From the NCBI RefSeq assembly GCF_021044425.1, contig NZ_JAJNEC010000007.1, positions 558,001 through 622,000 of the forward strand: DNA of 64,000 nt. The letters are read 5' to 3'. Position 1 is the first letter of the stretch, and every line of letters begins with the position of its first letter. Source of the stretch: Niabella pedocola (GTDB lineage: Bacteria; Bacteroidota; Bacteroidia; Chitinophagales; Chitinophagaceae). Shown in pieces: positions 27,190 through 36,093 of this stretch. The notes below the pieces were generated by a model that saw only the letters and a list, made by a program, of their open reading frames with translations, searched no databases and was not told where the DNA came from. A program made the position numbers and the translations under genes.

Positions 27190-27909
27190 ATGAAACGTTT
27201 ATTATTTTCCATTGCACTAGGGGTGTCTGTTTGTTTTTCCGGCTGTGATACCCTGCAATCTGTAGCCGGCGGCCTTTCACAACTGGAGATGGCCAACGGC
27301 CTTCGTGCAGCGCTTACCCAGGGGCTCTTCAGCGGCTTTGAAGCTTTTGCAAATCCTAACCAGGGCAACCCGCTGGTTCGCTTTGCTTTTCCCGGTGATG
27401 CCGCAAAAATTGAGAAAACCCTGCGCGACCTTGGGCTGAGCTCATTGGTAAACCAGATGACCTCTAAATTTACCAATGCAATGGGCCAGGCGGTTACGGA
27501 GGCCAAACCGGTATTTGTAAATGCCGTTAAAAATATGAGCATTACGGATGCCGCTTCCATTTTGCTGACCAATAACCGGCATGCAGCCACCGACTTTTTC
27601 AAAACACAGATGTCGCCTGAGCTGATGACCAAATTCCGGCCGATTGTAGACAACACGGTACGTACCAGCGGCGCCGACCGGGATTATCAATCGGTTGCCA
27701 AGGCCTACAATGCCATTCCTTTCCTTGGAAAGAAACTGGAACCCAGCCTGAACGACTTTATAGCGGCCCGGGCCATTGATGGTATGTTTCTTTATGTAGG
27801 CAATGAAGAAGAAAAGATCCGTACCAACCTGGCATTCCGCAAAACGGACCTGTTAAAACGGGTGTTCGGGTATGCCGATCAGCAAATGCGGCTGAGGGGT
27901 GCGCAATAG
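27190..27909 (+). CDS. DUF4197 family lipoprotein
   Basis: A 239-residue lipoprotein (Cys in VCFSGCDTLQSVAGG). The DUF4197 pattern is visible: ANGLRAALTQGLFSGFEAF, VRFAFPGDAAKIEKTLRDLG, then KNMSITDAASILLTNNRHAA, TDFFKTQMSPELMTKFRPIV and a C-terminal ALDGMF-type segment (ARAIDGMFLYVGNEEEKIR). The mature protein is mostly alpha-helical and is anchored to a membrane on the periplasmic side. Function is unknown. Eight 7-bp repeats directly precede its start. The RDD gene follows by 54 bp. Confidence 0.9.
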   Translation: MKRLLFSIALGVSVCFSGCDTLQSVAGGLSQLEMANGLRAALTQGLFSGFEAFANPNQGNPLVRFAFPGDAAKIEKTLRDLGLSSLVNQMTSKFTNAMGQAVTEAKPVFVNAVKNMSITDAASILLTNNRHAATDFFKTQMSPELMTKFRPIVDNTVRTSGADRDYQSVAKAYNAIPFLGKKLEPSLNDFIAARAIDGMFLYVGNEEEKIRTNLAFRKTDLLKRVFGYADQQMRLRGAQ

Positions 27910-27963
27910 TGCAACCTCGTCAGCTGATAAACGGTATGTTTAACAACTCCTAAATCAATACTT

Positions 27964-28476
27964 ATGAACGAAAACAATCCCAACTACCGTCCGTCTGACT
28001 ATACCGGTCAGCCACAATCAAATCTTTTTAACGAAGAACTGCCAACGGTATATGGAACCTTTTGGGAACGACTGGCTGCTATCCTGATCGACGGATTGAT
28101 CATCGGGGTAGCGGGTGCCGTCCTCAACAATATCTTCGGTCTGGGCGTTTCCAGGGAAACGCTTTATATGACCGACTCCGGAATATTCCAGGCCTCCTAT
28201 TTCAAAGGTAACAGCGTTCCGCTGATCGTTCAATGGCTTTATTTTGCGCTGATGGAATCCAGCGCCAAGCAGGCAACCCTAGGCAAAATGGCGCTTGGAT
28301 TAAAAGTAACCGGTATGAACGGCCAGCGCATCAGTTTTCTTAATGCTACGGGGCGCTACTTTGGAAAGATCCTTTCGGCTATCATCCTGCTTATCGGATA
28401 CCTGATGGTATTATGGGACGATAAAAGACAGGGCTTACACGATAAACTAGCCGGCACGCTGGTGGTAAAAAAATAA
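27964..28476 (+). CDS. RDD family membrane protein
   Basis: A 170-residue protein with a polar N-terminus of about 35 residues, the RDD signature helix (FWERLAAILIDGLIIGVAGA), a second helix around SVPLIVQWLYFALMESSAKQ and TLGKMALGLKVTGMNGQRIS followed by the last helix (ILSAIILLIGYLMVLWDDKR) and the QGLHDKLAGTLVV ending. This is a complete RDD domain. The RDD family is implicated in ion transport in some cases but is mostly uncharacterised. It is probably in the inner membrane and may be co-transcribed with the DUF4197 gene. Confidence 0.9.
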   Translation: MNENNPNYRPSDYTGQPQSNLFNEELPTVYGTFWERLAAILIDGLIIGVAGAVLNNIFGLGVSRETLYMTDSGIFQASYFKGNSVPLIVQWLYFALMESSAKQATLGKMALGLKVTGMNGQRISFLNATGRYFGKILSAIILLIGYLMVLWDDKRQGLHDKLAGTLVVKK

Positions 28477-28569
28477 GGATCCACCATTATCTTCTGAACC
28501 GCTATCAAAGGACATAGATGCTTCAATGATTGAAGTTTAAAACAGACGGTGCTATCAGTTCCGTTAAAT

Positions 28570-28598
28570 AATAAAGTCGGGATTTTCCCGACTTTATT
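28570..28598. terminator. Bidirectional terminator
   Basis: A perfect 13-bp stem (AATAAAGTCGGGA with TCCCGACTTTATT) around a TTT loop, with A/T flanks. It lies between two converging genes, the RDD gene and the outer-membrane protein gene at 28624. Confidence 0.85.
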
Positions 28599-28623
28599 TG
28601 TTCATTATTACAACGCTTTATCG

Positions 28624-29289
28624 CTACCACAACTGGTTGCTCTTCTGCAAAGAATAAGAGAAGCCCAGCCCCAGTGAATAATATTTATTGGGATTATTGG
28701 TTCCGTCCGGATTATGATTATCCAGGTTTTTCGACAGGAACCGCACATTGCCTTCCAGGAAAATGCGCCCGCGGTTACTTACCTGGTATTTAACACCCCC
28801 ACCTACCGGAAGAATAAAACCCATTTTGTCTGAACGGTCTTTACTGCCCTTGCTAGAACTGTAGTTAAATAATCCGTAAGCGCCGGCACCGGCCAGGATA
28901 TAGGGCGACCACCGGGTTACCGCATCGTTCAGGATATCGTACTCTGCTTTTACCGTAGCCTCCAATATATTGGCATTAAACTTTCCCTGGGGACCGCTTA
29001 CATCCTCATCCAGGTTATTTCCCCGCAATCCGCCAAATAACAACTCCCCTCTTACAAATAATTGAGAAGGCAGGATCATGCTGTGATCATAGAAGGCCGA
29101 AACGGCATAAGAGGTATGCGTACCCAGCGGCGTTTTTACGGCATACCGGCCGGCATAACCCAGGGCTCCCGCCGTAATACCTACATGGCTTTTATGGGCA
29201 CGGTAATCTTTTTGCCCGTTGCTTTGGGCTACTGTACACAAACTGCTGCCAACAAATCCTGCAAACAGGAACCAATCTTTTACTTTCAT
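28624..29289 (-). CDS. Outer-membrane beta-barrel protein downstream of gldN
   Basis: A 221-residue protein from the ATG at 29289 (MKVKDWFLFAGFVGSSLCTV, signal peptide ending TVA-QS). A longer frame reaches 29310 but overlaps gldN. Alternating hydrophobic and polar residues with glycine-rich turns (AGALGYAGRYAVKTPLGTHT, PYILAGAGAYGLFNYSSSKG, PVGGGVKYQVSNRGRIF) and a C-terminal aromatic strand (YYSLGLGFSYSL) point to a small OmpA-like or outer-membrane beta-barrel domain. It begins 8 bp after the gldN stop on the same strand, so it may belong to the gld operon. It is not a recognised core type IX component. Confidence 0.75.
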   Translation of the reverse strand: MKVKDWFLFAGFVGSSLCTVAQSNGQKDYRAHKSHVGITAGALGYAGRYAVKTPLGTHTSYAVSAFYDHSMILPSQLFVRGELLFGGLRGNNLDEDVSGPQGKFNANILEATVKAEYDILNDAVTRWSPYILAGAGAYGLFNYSSSKGSKDRSDKMGFILPVGGGVKYQVSNRGRIFLEGNVRFLSKNLDNHNPDGTNNPNKYYSLGLGFSYSLQKSNQLW

Positions 29290-29297
29290 AGTTATTT

Positions 29298-30344
29298 TTA
29301 TTTGCCCCACATACGCCGGCTCAGGTTATTCAGCTGTTGCTGAATTTCCGTTGAATGCGCCTCCGTAAGCGGGTTTTCATTAAATCCGTTCTCTGCATCC
29401 AGTGAAGATTTGATCACCTTGCTGTCGAACAGGCGGTTTTCAAACACTTCCTCCCAGGTAATGCGCCCCCCCATATCCAACGGGTTTACGATATTGCTTC
29501 TGACAAGCGTTTTTCTCAAATCAGGATAATACAGCCAAAACAGGGCGTGCTCGCTATTTTCTACGGTATAACCATCGGAAGTGGTATAGGAAGACAGCGG
29601 TGCAATACCCAGGATACGGATATAGGTTTTACCGTCTCTTTTATTAAACACCCATTCTTCCTTGATCCGGAATTTATATACCGAATCGCCAGATACCATC
29701 CGGCTTCTTACCTGGTAGCCAACAATATTTCCATCCATATCATACTTGGCGGCCGTATCCTTTCCGCCACCAAAGGAAGCTACCACATCATCGTAGCTGA
29801 TGGGTGTGGTAAAGCGGTCGTCGATATTACTAAATGCCTGAACCCCGTTATCTTTAACTGCCTTCAGCATAATGTTGATTAACCGGGCATTTTCATCGCC
29901 GTCGATCGCTTTATTAAAGAAATAGCGGGCATTCTTTTGTGTACGCGCATCAATGGTACGCCATACCCTTACCCGGTACAAGGCATCAGATGCATACAGG
30001 GCCGTATACGGCAGCGGCGTGGCCGTACTGTCCGACATATCATCTTCCAGCACATTGTCTTTACGCAATGATTTCGACGATCCGCTAAACAGCCCTCCCC
30101 CCTGTGCTTCTTCCACCACTTCAATGGGAAGATGGGCCTGGATGCTGTCCGTTACCGGTGATTTATCCGGATCCGGCTGCCCTGGTTTTGTGGCGCCTTT
30201 AGGCGTGTTGGCTTTGGGAGCCGCCGGCTTTTTTTCGTAGGATGAAACGGGCGTATCATACGCACTCCTTTGAGAAAAGCTGTATTCTGAAACAGAAAGC
30301 AATCCTGTTGTCAGACAAGCGGCTATAAACATGTTCAATTTCAT
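29298..30344 (-). CDS. gldN: Type IX secretion/gliding protein GldN
   Basis: A 348-residue periplasmic protein with signal peptide (ending SEYSFSQ). After a proline- and lysine-rich linker of about 50 residues comes the GldN/PorN core: RVRVWRTIDARTQKNARYFF, then RIKEEWVFNKRDGKTYIRIL with GIAPLSS, HALFWLYYPDLRKTLVRSN and a helical end. In the type IX system PorN/GldN pairs with the lipoprotein PorK/GldK to form the ring under the outer membrane. It is the fourth gene of the gldKLMN operon, 43 bp after gldM. Confidence 0.95.
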   Translation of the reverse strand: MKLNMFIAACLTTGLLSVSEYSFSQRSAYDTPVSSYEKKPAAPKANTPKGATKPGQPDPDKSPVTDSIQAHLPIEVVEEAQGGGLFSGSSKSLRKDNVLEDDMSDSTATPLPYTALYASDALYRVRVWRTIDARTQKNARYFFNKAIDGDENARLINIMLKAVKDNGVQAFSNIDDRFTTPISYDDVVASFGGGKDTAAKYDMDGNIVGYQVRSRMVSGDSVYKFRIKEEWVFNKRDGKTYIRILGIAPLSSYTTSDGYTVENSEHALFWLYYPDLRKTLVRSNIVNPLDMGGRITWEEVFENRLFDSKVIKSSLDAENGFNENPLTEAHSTEIQQQLNNLSRRMWGK

Positions 30345-30387
30345 CAGTATATTTTTTGCCTCCGGAACAATCCCGGAAAACGATCCA

Positions 30388-31902
30388 TTAATATAAGTTA
30401 AACGCTATCGGCGGTAAGGTTCTTGTGCCTCCGGGACCTGTAGCCTTTATTTCATCAATTGTGATGGTGCTTCCGGGTTGGGCCCGCTCGATGAGCGACC
30501 GGGCGGCATTAAACGAGTTGCCGGATACGGCCTTATGCATAAATTCGGGATACCCCGCTCCTGCAAAGGTCATGGTATAGCTGGACACGGTGAACTTTAC
30601 GCCTTCAAACACAAAATTCTCCAGTTCTGCACGCACGCCGGCTTGCGCCTTGAAATCGTTTACCCGTATACGGCCGCCTTTGCTGGCACCTACCATTGCC
30701 GTAGGCGAGGGTACCGATTTTACCCGGAATTCAAAATTACTGGTGTGTTTACCATCGTTTACCGAAACCGTAGCGGTTCCCGGTGTGCTTACCCGCGCCG
30801 TGTATTTTCCACGCGCACCGGAAATACTGCCCTGGCTGATGGAAACCCGCAGCTGATCTGCACTGGTACCACTTCCGCCACCTACGGAAATCGGGTTATC
30901 CAATCCTACATACAATACCTTTACCGCATCGGCACTCACCGTTAGCCCGGTTGGAGAGGCCACCGTGTAGGTAATATCCCGGGTAATCACCGAAGTAGTT
31001 CCATCCGGCTTTACAAAAGAGATATTTACCTTTTTGGTGTAGGTGCCCGGACCTCCTGCAACGGTTTTATATTCGGCCAGCCCGTTTGCATTGAGCGGCA
31101 CTGCCGCGCCATCGATGGTTACGGTGGGACGTGCATTTTTACTAAACGCCCCCACCCCGGCGGTGATATTAAATTCCTGGCCCGGCAGCAGGTACTGCGC
31201 ATTGGCCGTTGCCAGGGCCTGAAACTCGTCATACACCACTTTTACGGCTCCTATCTTATTGTGACAAAACTCGATCACCTGGGATTCGGCATTCTTAATA
31301 TCGTTCTGGAATTTAGAAAGAATGGTAATAGCCGCAACAGAAGGCGTGCTTCTGAAATAGGCGGCGGACCAGGTTTTATTGTTGCTGTTTTTTACTTCTG
31401 GCATGCTCAGATCCAGGGGCAGGGCATGCTGAAATTCGTTGTTGATTTCCGGATCGATCGATAAGACCGCGGTTTTATATCCGGTCAGTTTTTTCAACAG
31501 GTCGTCCCCCTGTTTTTTATCTACCATGATCCGGGTGGGCACATCCAGGTTACTTTCCTTGTAGGCACCTGTTTTTGCATTCAACCCGGATGCCGTTTTG
31601 ATCTGCGTCTTTAATGATTCGATATAGGTAACAAGGTCATCTGAAAGCTGGCGGGCTTTTTCTGCCTTCGGCATCCATATATGCGCCAGTTCCTGGGTTT
31701 TAGGGTCATTTGCTTTTTCTTCCAGCGAAACGAAAATGGTCTTATTCTTCTTGTCGATGGTTTCATTGGCATTTGTCAAGCTCTTATCGATCGTCTTAAA
31801 TGCATTCAACACCTCCGATGATACATTCAGCGCCAGCAATGCTGTCAGCACCAAATACATCAGGTTGATCATCTTCTGCCTCGGCTCTCGTGGTAAAGCC
31901 AT
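30388..31902 (-). CDS. gldM: Type IX secretion/gliding motor protein GldM
   Basis: A 504-residue inner-membrane protein with one N-terminal helix (NLMYLVLTALLALNVSSEVL) and a long periplasmic part. With GldL it forms the proton-driven motor that powers type IX secretion and gliding. The PRQKMINLMYLV segment carries the Arg and Tyr residues (Arg8 and Tyr16 here) equivalent to those conserved in the Flavobacterium johnsoniae GldM helix. The periplasmic region shows the helical first domain followed by beta domains (for example TYTVASPTGLTVSADAVKV). Length matches the family. It is 46 bp after gldL. Confidence 0.97.
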   Translation of the reverse strand: MALPREPRQKMINLMYLVLTALLALNVSSEVLNAFKTIDKSLTNANETIDKKNKTIFVSLEEKANDPKTQELAHIWMPKAEKARQLSDDLVTYIESLKTQIKTASGLNAKTGAYKESNLDVPTRIMVDKKQGDDLLKKLTGYKTAVLSIDPEINNEFQHALPLDLSMPEVKNSNNKTWSAAYFRSTPSVAAITILSKFQNDIKNAESQVIEFCHNKIGAVKVVYDEFQALATANAQYLLPGQEFNITAGVGAFSKNARPTVTIDGAAVPLNANGLAEYKTVAGGPGTYTKKVNISFVKPDGTTSVITRDITYTVASPTGLTVSADAVKVLYVGLDNPISVGGGSGTSADQLRVSISQGSISGARGKYTARVSTPGTATVSVNDGKHTSNFEFRVKSVPSPTAMVGASKGGRIRVNDFKAQAGVRAELENFVFEGVKFTVSSYTMTFAGAGYPEFMHKAVSGNSFNAARSLIERAQPGSTITIDEIKATGPGGTRTLPPIAFNLY

Positions 31903-31948
31903 AATAGAATTCCTTTACGTGATTTTGATAAATTACAGGATCAACGGA

Positions 31949-32584
31949 TTATCCGTTCTTCATTTGCATGGCGGCGATCATGCCGCTGTACATCTGGTTT
32001 AACCGGGCAAGATTCTTTGAAAGATCTGCAATCTCTTTTTGCGTGTTCTTTGCATCTTCCGCGCTGTTTACCAGGGCATCTGAAGTTTCCGCCAGTTTTT
32101 TATAATACATATTCATCTGGCTGATGGAGGCGCTGGCCTGTTTGATCTGCCGGGCGTACTCCTCGGTGTCCACGATACTTTCAGAAGCATGACTGATCCG
32201 GGTAATATTGGCCTCCAGGCTTTTAAAACCGGTGCTCAGTCTGCCCAGGTTCTCGGGTGTAATATCGGCGGCCTTCAGCATTTCATCAACAGAAACCAGG
32301 GCGCTGTCCTTTGCCATTGTTTTTTTCACCACTACGGTGTCTTCTGCCCCGGCCGGATTGCCCATCTCATCTACTTTTTGCGGAGGATTGAACAGGTACA
32401 TCAAACCAAAGCTCAGGAATACCAGCACCTCGGTATACAAACCGATCTGAAGCCACACATTGGGATCTCCGAACGGGGAAGTACCGGTAAGTTTAAACAA
32501 CACCCCCAGCAATACAGGAACCGCACCCAGGGAATAAAAGATTTCCAGGTAACGGTCTATCGGGCGAACTTTTTCAACAGCCAT
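31949..32584 (-). CDS. gldL: Type IX secretion/gliding motor protein GldL
   Basis: A 211-residue inner-membrane protein with two N-terminal helices (YLEIFYSLGAVPVLLGVLF and LQIGLYTEVLVFLSFGLMYL) and a long cytoplasmic helical part. Glu52 in the second helix corresponds to the membrane-embedded glutamate proposed to conduct protons in the GldL5M2 motor. The cytoplasmic region from about residue 85 is coiled-coil-like (QASASISQMNMYYKKLAETS). It follows gldK by 46 bp and precedes gldM by 46 bp. Confidence 0.96.
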   Translation of the reverse strand: MAVEKVRPIDRYLEIFYSLGAVPVLLGVLFKLTGTSPFGDPNVWLQIGLYTEVLVFLSFGLMYLFNPPQKVDEMGNPAGAEDTVVVKKTMAKDSALVSVDEMLKAADITPENLGRLSTGFKSLEANITRISHASESIVDTEEYARQIKQASASISQMNMYYKKLAETSDALVNSAEDAKNTQKEIADLSKNLARLNQMYSGMIAAMQMKNG

Positions 32585-32630
32585 ACACGCTAATTTTTAT
32601 TGATAAATTGTTTGATGAAATACAAATTGA

Positions 32631-33866
32631 TTATTCAGGCAGGTTCACCACAATGCGAAACCCGAGGTAAGAATGCGATGCATCCAGATCTTCAAAAGAG
32701 CGGTTCTCTGCGGTCATAAACGTGGGCGTATCTTTCCAGCTGCCGCCCCGGATCACCTTCCGCCGCTGTGCCCTGGATTCCGATTCAGGCGTACCCCATT
32801 GGATATCGGGGTTAAACCGGTTCTGAAAGTTTTCCCCGCCCTCATAATAAGAGGTAGTGGTCCATTCAGATACGTTATCCGCAAGATTGAACAAGCCGAA
32901 ATCGCCTTTTTTAGCCCCCTTTACATATACCGGGAATATCTTTCCCTCCCCGGGTATAGCGGTCTTTGTATTATTGCCGATTTCGTCATTGCCCGTTTCC
33001 TTTGGCCCGCTTTCCTTTTTCACCGAGCCTTTATTGTTCAAACTGGCAGCATATTCCCATTCCGCTTCTGTAGGGAGCCTTGCCTTTCCTCCGGCATTTC
33101 CGCGGTTCCGGGATTGTTGTGCCATGATCTTATGCTTGGTCATCCAGTCGCAATAGGCGCTGGCCTGCTTCCAGCTTACCCCTACAACAGGGTAATTCTG
33201 GTATTTGGGACTGCTGAAATAATTCACTGCCATCTGCTCGTTGTTCGAGTATCCAAAATCCCGCATCCAGGCGAGTGTATCGGGATATACCTGAACCGTA
33301 TAACGATATACAAAATCCTTGGCATCCCGGCCTTTGTTTTCCTTCTTTGCTGCTTCCTGGTAATTAAATCCTTCCAGCGCATAGATCAGCTTATCCGGAT
33401 CCAGCATGCGCTTCTGACTAATCGTTTTAGAGGGATCCAGCACCAGGTCGCCCAGTTGTGAAAGGATGGCCGGATCGGAGTAGTTGATCCGGGAAGCCAT
33501 TTTCCAGTTAACGGCGCTGTCATTCCCTACAATGGTTACGTACTGCCCGCCAAGGCGCTTTGCCGCAATTGAATCCCGTACCCAGGCCACAAATTCATGG
33601 TACTGGGCATTGGTAACCTCCGTTGCCGACATGTAGAACCCACTGATGAGCACCGGGCGCTGCTGATCCTGACTGGTAGGCGAAGTAGAGTCGCCATGAT
33701 TTCCCATGATAAAGGTTCCGGTGGGGATCTCCACTACCGACATCGGCAGTGTAGCGCCGATTTCGGACTTCTTACCCACAACTTTTCTTAAACTAACGCT
33801 TTTCTGAGAATATGATTGAAAACACAGGAAGGATGCAATAATGAAAAATAGAAGATGATTCCTCAT
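32631..33866 (-). CDS. gldK: Type IX secretion/gliding protein GldK
   Basis: A 411-residue protein with an FGE-sulfatase (formylglycine-generating-enzyme-like) fold: IPTGTFIMGNHGDSTSPTSQ, VTNAQYHEFVAWVRDS, then PVVGVSWKQASAYCDWMTKH, ARLPTEAEWEYAASLN and GSWKDTPTFMTAENRSF. GldK/PorK forms the periplasmic outer-membrane-linked ring with GldN. The usual GldK is a lipoprotein, but here the signal (HLLFFIIASFLCFQSYSQKS) lacks a convincing lipobox, since Leu precedes its only Cys; cleavage after SYS is more likely. First gene of gldKLMN. No porP/sprF-type gene lies directly upstream. Confidence 0.94.
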   Translation of the reverse strand: MRNHLLFFIIASFLCFQSYSQKSVSLRKVVGKKSEIGATLPMSVVEIPTGTFIMGNHGDSTSPTSQDQQRPVLISGFYMSATEVTNAQYHEFVAWVRDSIAAKRLGGQYVTIVGNDSAVNWKMASRINYSDPAILSQLGDLVLDPSKTISQKRMLDPDKLIYALEGFNYQEAAKKENKGRDAKDFVYRYTVQVYPDTLAWMRDFGYSNNEQMAVNYFSSPKYQNYPVVGVSWKQASAYCDWMTKHKIMAQQSRNRGNAGGKARLPTEAEWEYAASLNNKGSVKKESGPKETGNDEIGNNTKTAIPGEGKIFPVYVKGAKKGDFGLFNLADNVSEWTTTSYYEGGENFQNRFNPDIQWGTPESESRAQRRKVIRGGSWKDTPTFMTAENRSFEDLDASHSYLGFRIVVNLPE

Positions 33867-34155
33867 GGGAAGATTTAGGTTTAAAAACTTTAGATTCGCA
33901 AAATGTCTGCCAGAATCTGAGCAAATTAAACCTCTTTTACAAAAAAAAGGAAAGTTTTTTTAGCAACGCCATTACAAAACCCGAATTATACCCCAAACAG
34001 GGTATGCTTTGCAGACACCCGGAAAGCACCGCACACCCTGCTTTTTATTAGATAACGATTATAAATGACTGAAAAACTGGCGATACTGAATATTTCGGAC
34101 TTCCGGATCCTGAACGTCCGGAAGGTCAATCCGGTGATTTTCAGCGATCATATAA
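33867..34155. other. Intergenic region upstream of gldK, with an inverted repeat
   Basis: About 290 bp between gldK and the atpC terminator. It must hold the gldK promoter (minus strand). A perfect 8-bp inverted repeat, CTTCCGGA and TCCGGAAG (34100-34107 and 34117-34124), could form a hairpin or bind a dimeric protein. No gene is seen. Confidence 0.5.
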
Positions 34156-34180
34156 AAAAAGCCCGCTCTATAGAACGGGC
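34156..34180 (-). terminator. Terminator of atpD-atpC
   Basis: A hairpin with GCCCGTTCTA and TAGAGCGGGC arms on the minus strand (one G-U pair), followed by a run of seven T. It lies about 30 bp past the atpC stop codon. Confidence 0.85.
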
Positions 34181-34211
34181 TCTGTATAAAATATTTATAA
34201 ATAAATATCCG

Positions 34212-34466
34212 TTATAATGGAAGGGCTCCTTCGATAAGAACGGTTACCTTATTATTCAGTACTTCCACAAATCCGCTCTGGATCTGGAAATAGCTGGAGC
34301 TGTTGTTACGGTCCTTTAAGATCTTCAGTTTACCTTCCTGCAATGCAGCAATCATTGGCGCATGCTTGTCCAGGATCTCAAATGAACCGGAAATTCCGGG
34401 CATTTGTACACCGTAAACATCACCGCTGTAGACCTTTTTCTCCGGAGTTAATATTTCTAATTGCAT
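34212..34466 (-). CDS. atpC: ATP synthase F1 epsilon subunit (short form)
   Basis: An 84-residue protein corresponding to the N-terminal beta-sandwich of epsilon: MQLEILTPEKKVYSGDVYGV, then GSFEILDKHAPMIAALQEGK and FVEVLNNKVTVLIEGA. It links the central stalk to the c-ring. The C-terminal helical domain that inhibits ATP hydrolysis in many bacteria is absent; this short form is common in Bacteroidota and not a truncation. It is 90 bp downstream of atpD in the same transcript. Confidence 0.95.
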   Translation of the reverse strand: MQLEILTPEKKVYSGDVYGVQMPGISGSFEILDKHAPMIAALQEGKLKILKDRNNSSSYFQIQSGFVEVLNNKVTVLIEGALPL

Positions 34467-34492
34467 ACAATTTGGAAATTTATAAATTTGAA

Positions 34493-34534
34493 AATTTGAA
34501 AATTCAGACGTTCTGCACTAATAATTTTCAAATT
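34493..34534 (-). promoter_or_regulatory. Hairpin in the atpD-atpC spacer
   Basis: A perfect 12-bp inverted repeat (AATTTGAAAATT at 34493-34504 and AATTTTCAAATT at 34523-34534) with an 18-base loop, in a spacer built of AAATTTG/CAAATTT words. It is A/T only apart from one pair, so it is not a strong terminator. It could modulate atpC relative to atpD or be a relic of the same AT-rich intergenic words found elsewhere. Confidence 0.5.
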
Positions 34535-34556
34535 AGTACACTTTCAAATCTTCAAA

Positions 34557-36050
34557 TTACGCTTGCGCCAGTAATTTTTTCCCTTTTTCGATAGCATCAT
34601 CAATATTACCTACAAGGTTAAATGCTGCTTCAGGATATTCGTCTACCTCACCGTCCATGATCATGTTGAATCCGCGGATGGTTTCGTCGATGGGCACCAG
34701 TACGCCTTTCAAACCGGTAAAGGCTTCTGCCACGTGGAACGGCTGCGACAGAAAACGCTGTACCTTACGGGCGCGGGATACGGTCATTTTATCTTCGTCA
34801 CTCAGCTCATCCATACCCAGAATGGCGATGATATCCTGCAATTCTTTATAACGCTGTAAGATCCGTTTTACACGGTTGGCGCATTCGTAATGGGCATCCC
34901 CTACTACCTGCGGCATCAGGATACGGGAAGTAGAATCCAGGGGATCCACGGCCGGATAAATACCCAGATCCGCAATTTTACGGCTTAATACGGTTGTGGC
35001 ATCCAGGTGGGCAAAGGTTGTTGCCGGCGCCGGATCCGTAAGGTCATCCGCAGGTACGTAAACCGCCTGTACGGAGGTAATAGAACCGCTTTTTGTAGAA
35101 GTGATGCGCTCCTGCATCAATCCCATTTCGGTAGCCAGTGTTGGCTGGTATCCTACCGCTGAAGGCATCCGTCCCAGCAGTGCCGATACCTCAGAGCCGG
35201 CCTGTGTGAAACGGAAGATATTATCCACGAAGAACAGGATGTCCTTTCCTTTTCCTTCGCCATCTCCATCCCGGAAATACTCGGCAATGGTTAAACCGCT
35301 CAGGGCCACGCGCGCACGTGCACCCGGGGGTTCGTTCATTTGTCCGAATACGAATGTAGCTTTGGAATCGGCCAGCTCTTCCTGGTTTACCTTGCTCAGG
35401 TCCCAGCCGCCTTCTTCCATACTGTGTTTGAATGCTTCACCATATTTCATAATGCCCGCCTCAATCATCTCACGCATCAGGTCATTTCCCTCACGTGTAC
35501 GCTCTCCCACACCGGCAAATACAGATAAACCACCGTGTCCTTTCGCAATATTGTTGATCAACTCCTGGATCAATACCGTTTTGCCTACTCCGGCACCACC
35601 AAATAAACCAATTTTACCTCCTTTTGCATAAGGTTCGATCAGATCGATTACCTTGATCCCTGTAAACAGTACTTCCGTAGCGGTGCTCAGGTTTTCAAAA
35701 GCCGGCGGCATTGCATGGATCGAACGGCCGTTGGCTTTGGAAACAGCTGGCAACCCGTCGATCGCATCGCCGGTTACATTGAACAGGCGTCCTTTAATGG
35801 CGTCACCCGTAGGCATGGTAATTCCTTTTCCGGTATCCCGTACTTCGGTACCCCGAACGAGGCCTTCCGTACCGTCCATTGCAATAGTACGCACGCTGTC
35901 TTCTCCCAGGTGCTGCTGCACCTCTAACACCAGGGTATCACCATTTTCTTTCGTGAGTTCCAATGCGTTATAAATTTCGGGAAGCGTACCATCAAACTGA
36001 ACGTCGATTACCGCGCCGATCACCTGTTTTACTTTACCTACGTTTGCCAT
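34557..36050 (-). CDS. atpD: ATP synthase F1 beta subunit
   Basis: A 497-residue catalytic subunit of the F1 head. The P-loop GGAGVGKTVLIQELI, the GERTREGNDL segment with the catalytic Glu, the ALSGLTIAEYFRDG and the ILFFVDNIFRFTQAGSEVSA (Walker B) segments and the C-terminal DELSDEDKMTVSRARKVQRF are all present. Length is typical for Bacteroidota beta subunits. Only beta and epsilon are encoded here; the other subunits must be elsewhere, as is usual in this phylum. A -7 element lies 36 bp upstream of the ATG. Confidence 0.98.
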   Translation of the reverse strand: MANVGKVKQVIGAVIDVQFDGTLPEIYNALELTKENGDTLVLEVQQHLGEDSVRTIAMDGTEGLVRGTEVRDTGKGITMPTGDAIKGRLFNVTGDAIDGLPAVSKANGRSIHAMPPAFENLSTATEVLFTGIKVIDLIEPYAKGGKIGLFGGAGVGKTVLIQELINNIAKGHGGLSVFAGVGERTREGNDLMREMIEAGIMKYGEAFKHSMEEGGWDLSKVNQEELADSKATFVFGQMNEPPGARARVALSGLTIAEYFRDGDGEGKGKDILFFVDNIFRFTQAGSEVSALLGRMPSAVGYQPTLATEMGLMQERITSTKSGSITSVQAVYVPADDLTDPAPATTFAHLDATTVLSRKIADLGIYPAVDPLDSTSRILMPQVVGDAHYECANRVKRILQRYKELQDIIAILGMDELSDEDKMTVSRARKVQRFLSQPFHVAEAFTGLKGVLVPIDETIRGFNMIMDGEVDEYPEAAFNLVGNIDDAIEKGKKLLAQA

Positions 36051-36085
36051 ATCAATATTGAAATATAAGGATTTATTTGAGGCTG

Positions 36086-36093
36086 CAAAAGTA
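36086..36093 (-). promoter_or_regulatory. Probable -7 promoter element of atpD-atpC
   Basis: On the minus strand TACTTTTG matches TAnnTTTG, 35 bp before the atpD ATG. No good -33 TTG is seen. Confidence 0.45.

Noticed and set aside
27063..27248. Small coding region across the 7-bp repeats
   Set aside because: It consists mostly of translated repeats and overlaps the intact DUF4197 lipoprotein start in another frame.
33054..33156. Formylglycine-generating enzyme in place of GldK
   Set aside because: The FGE-like fold is present, but the gldL-gldM-gldN neighbours and the N-terminal region identify GldK.
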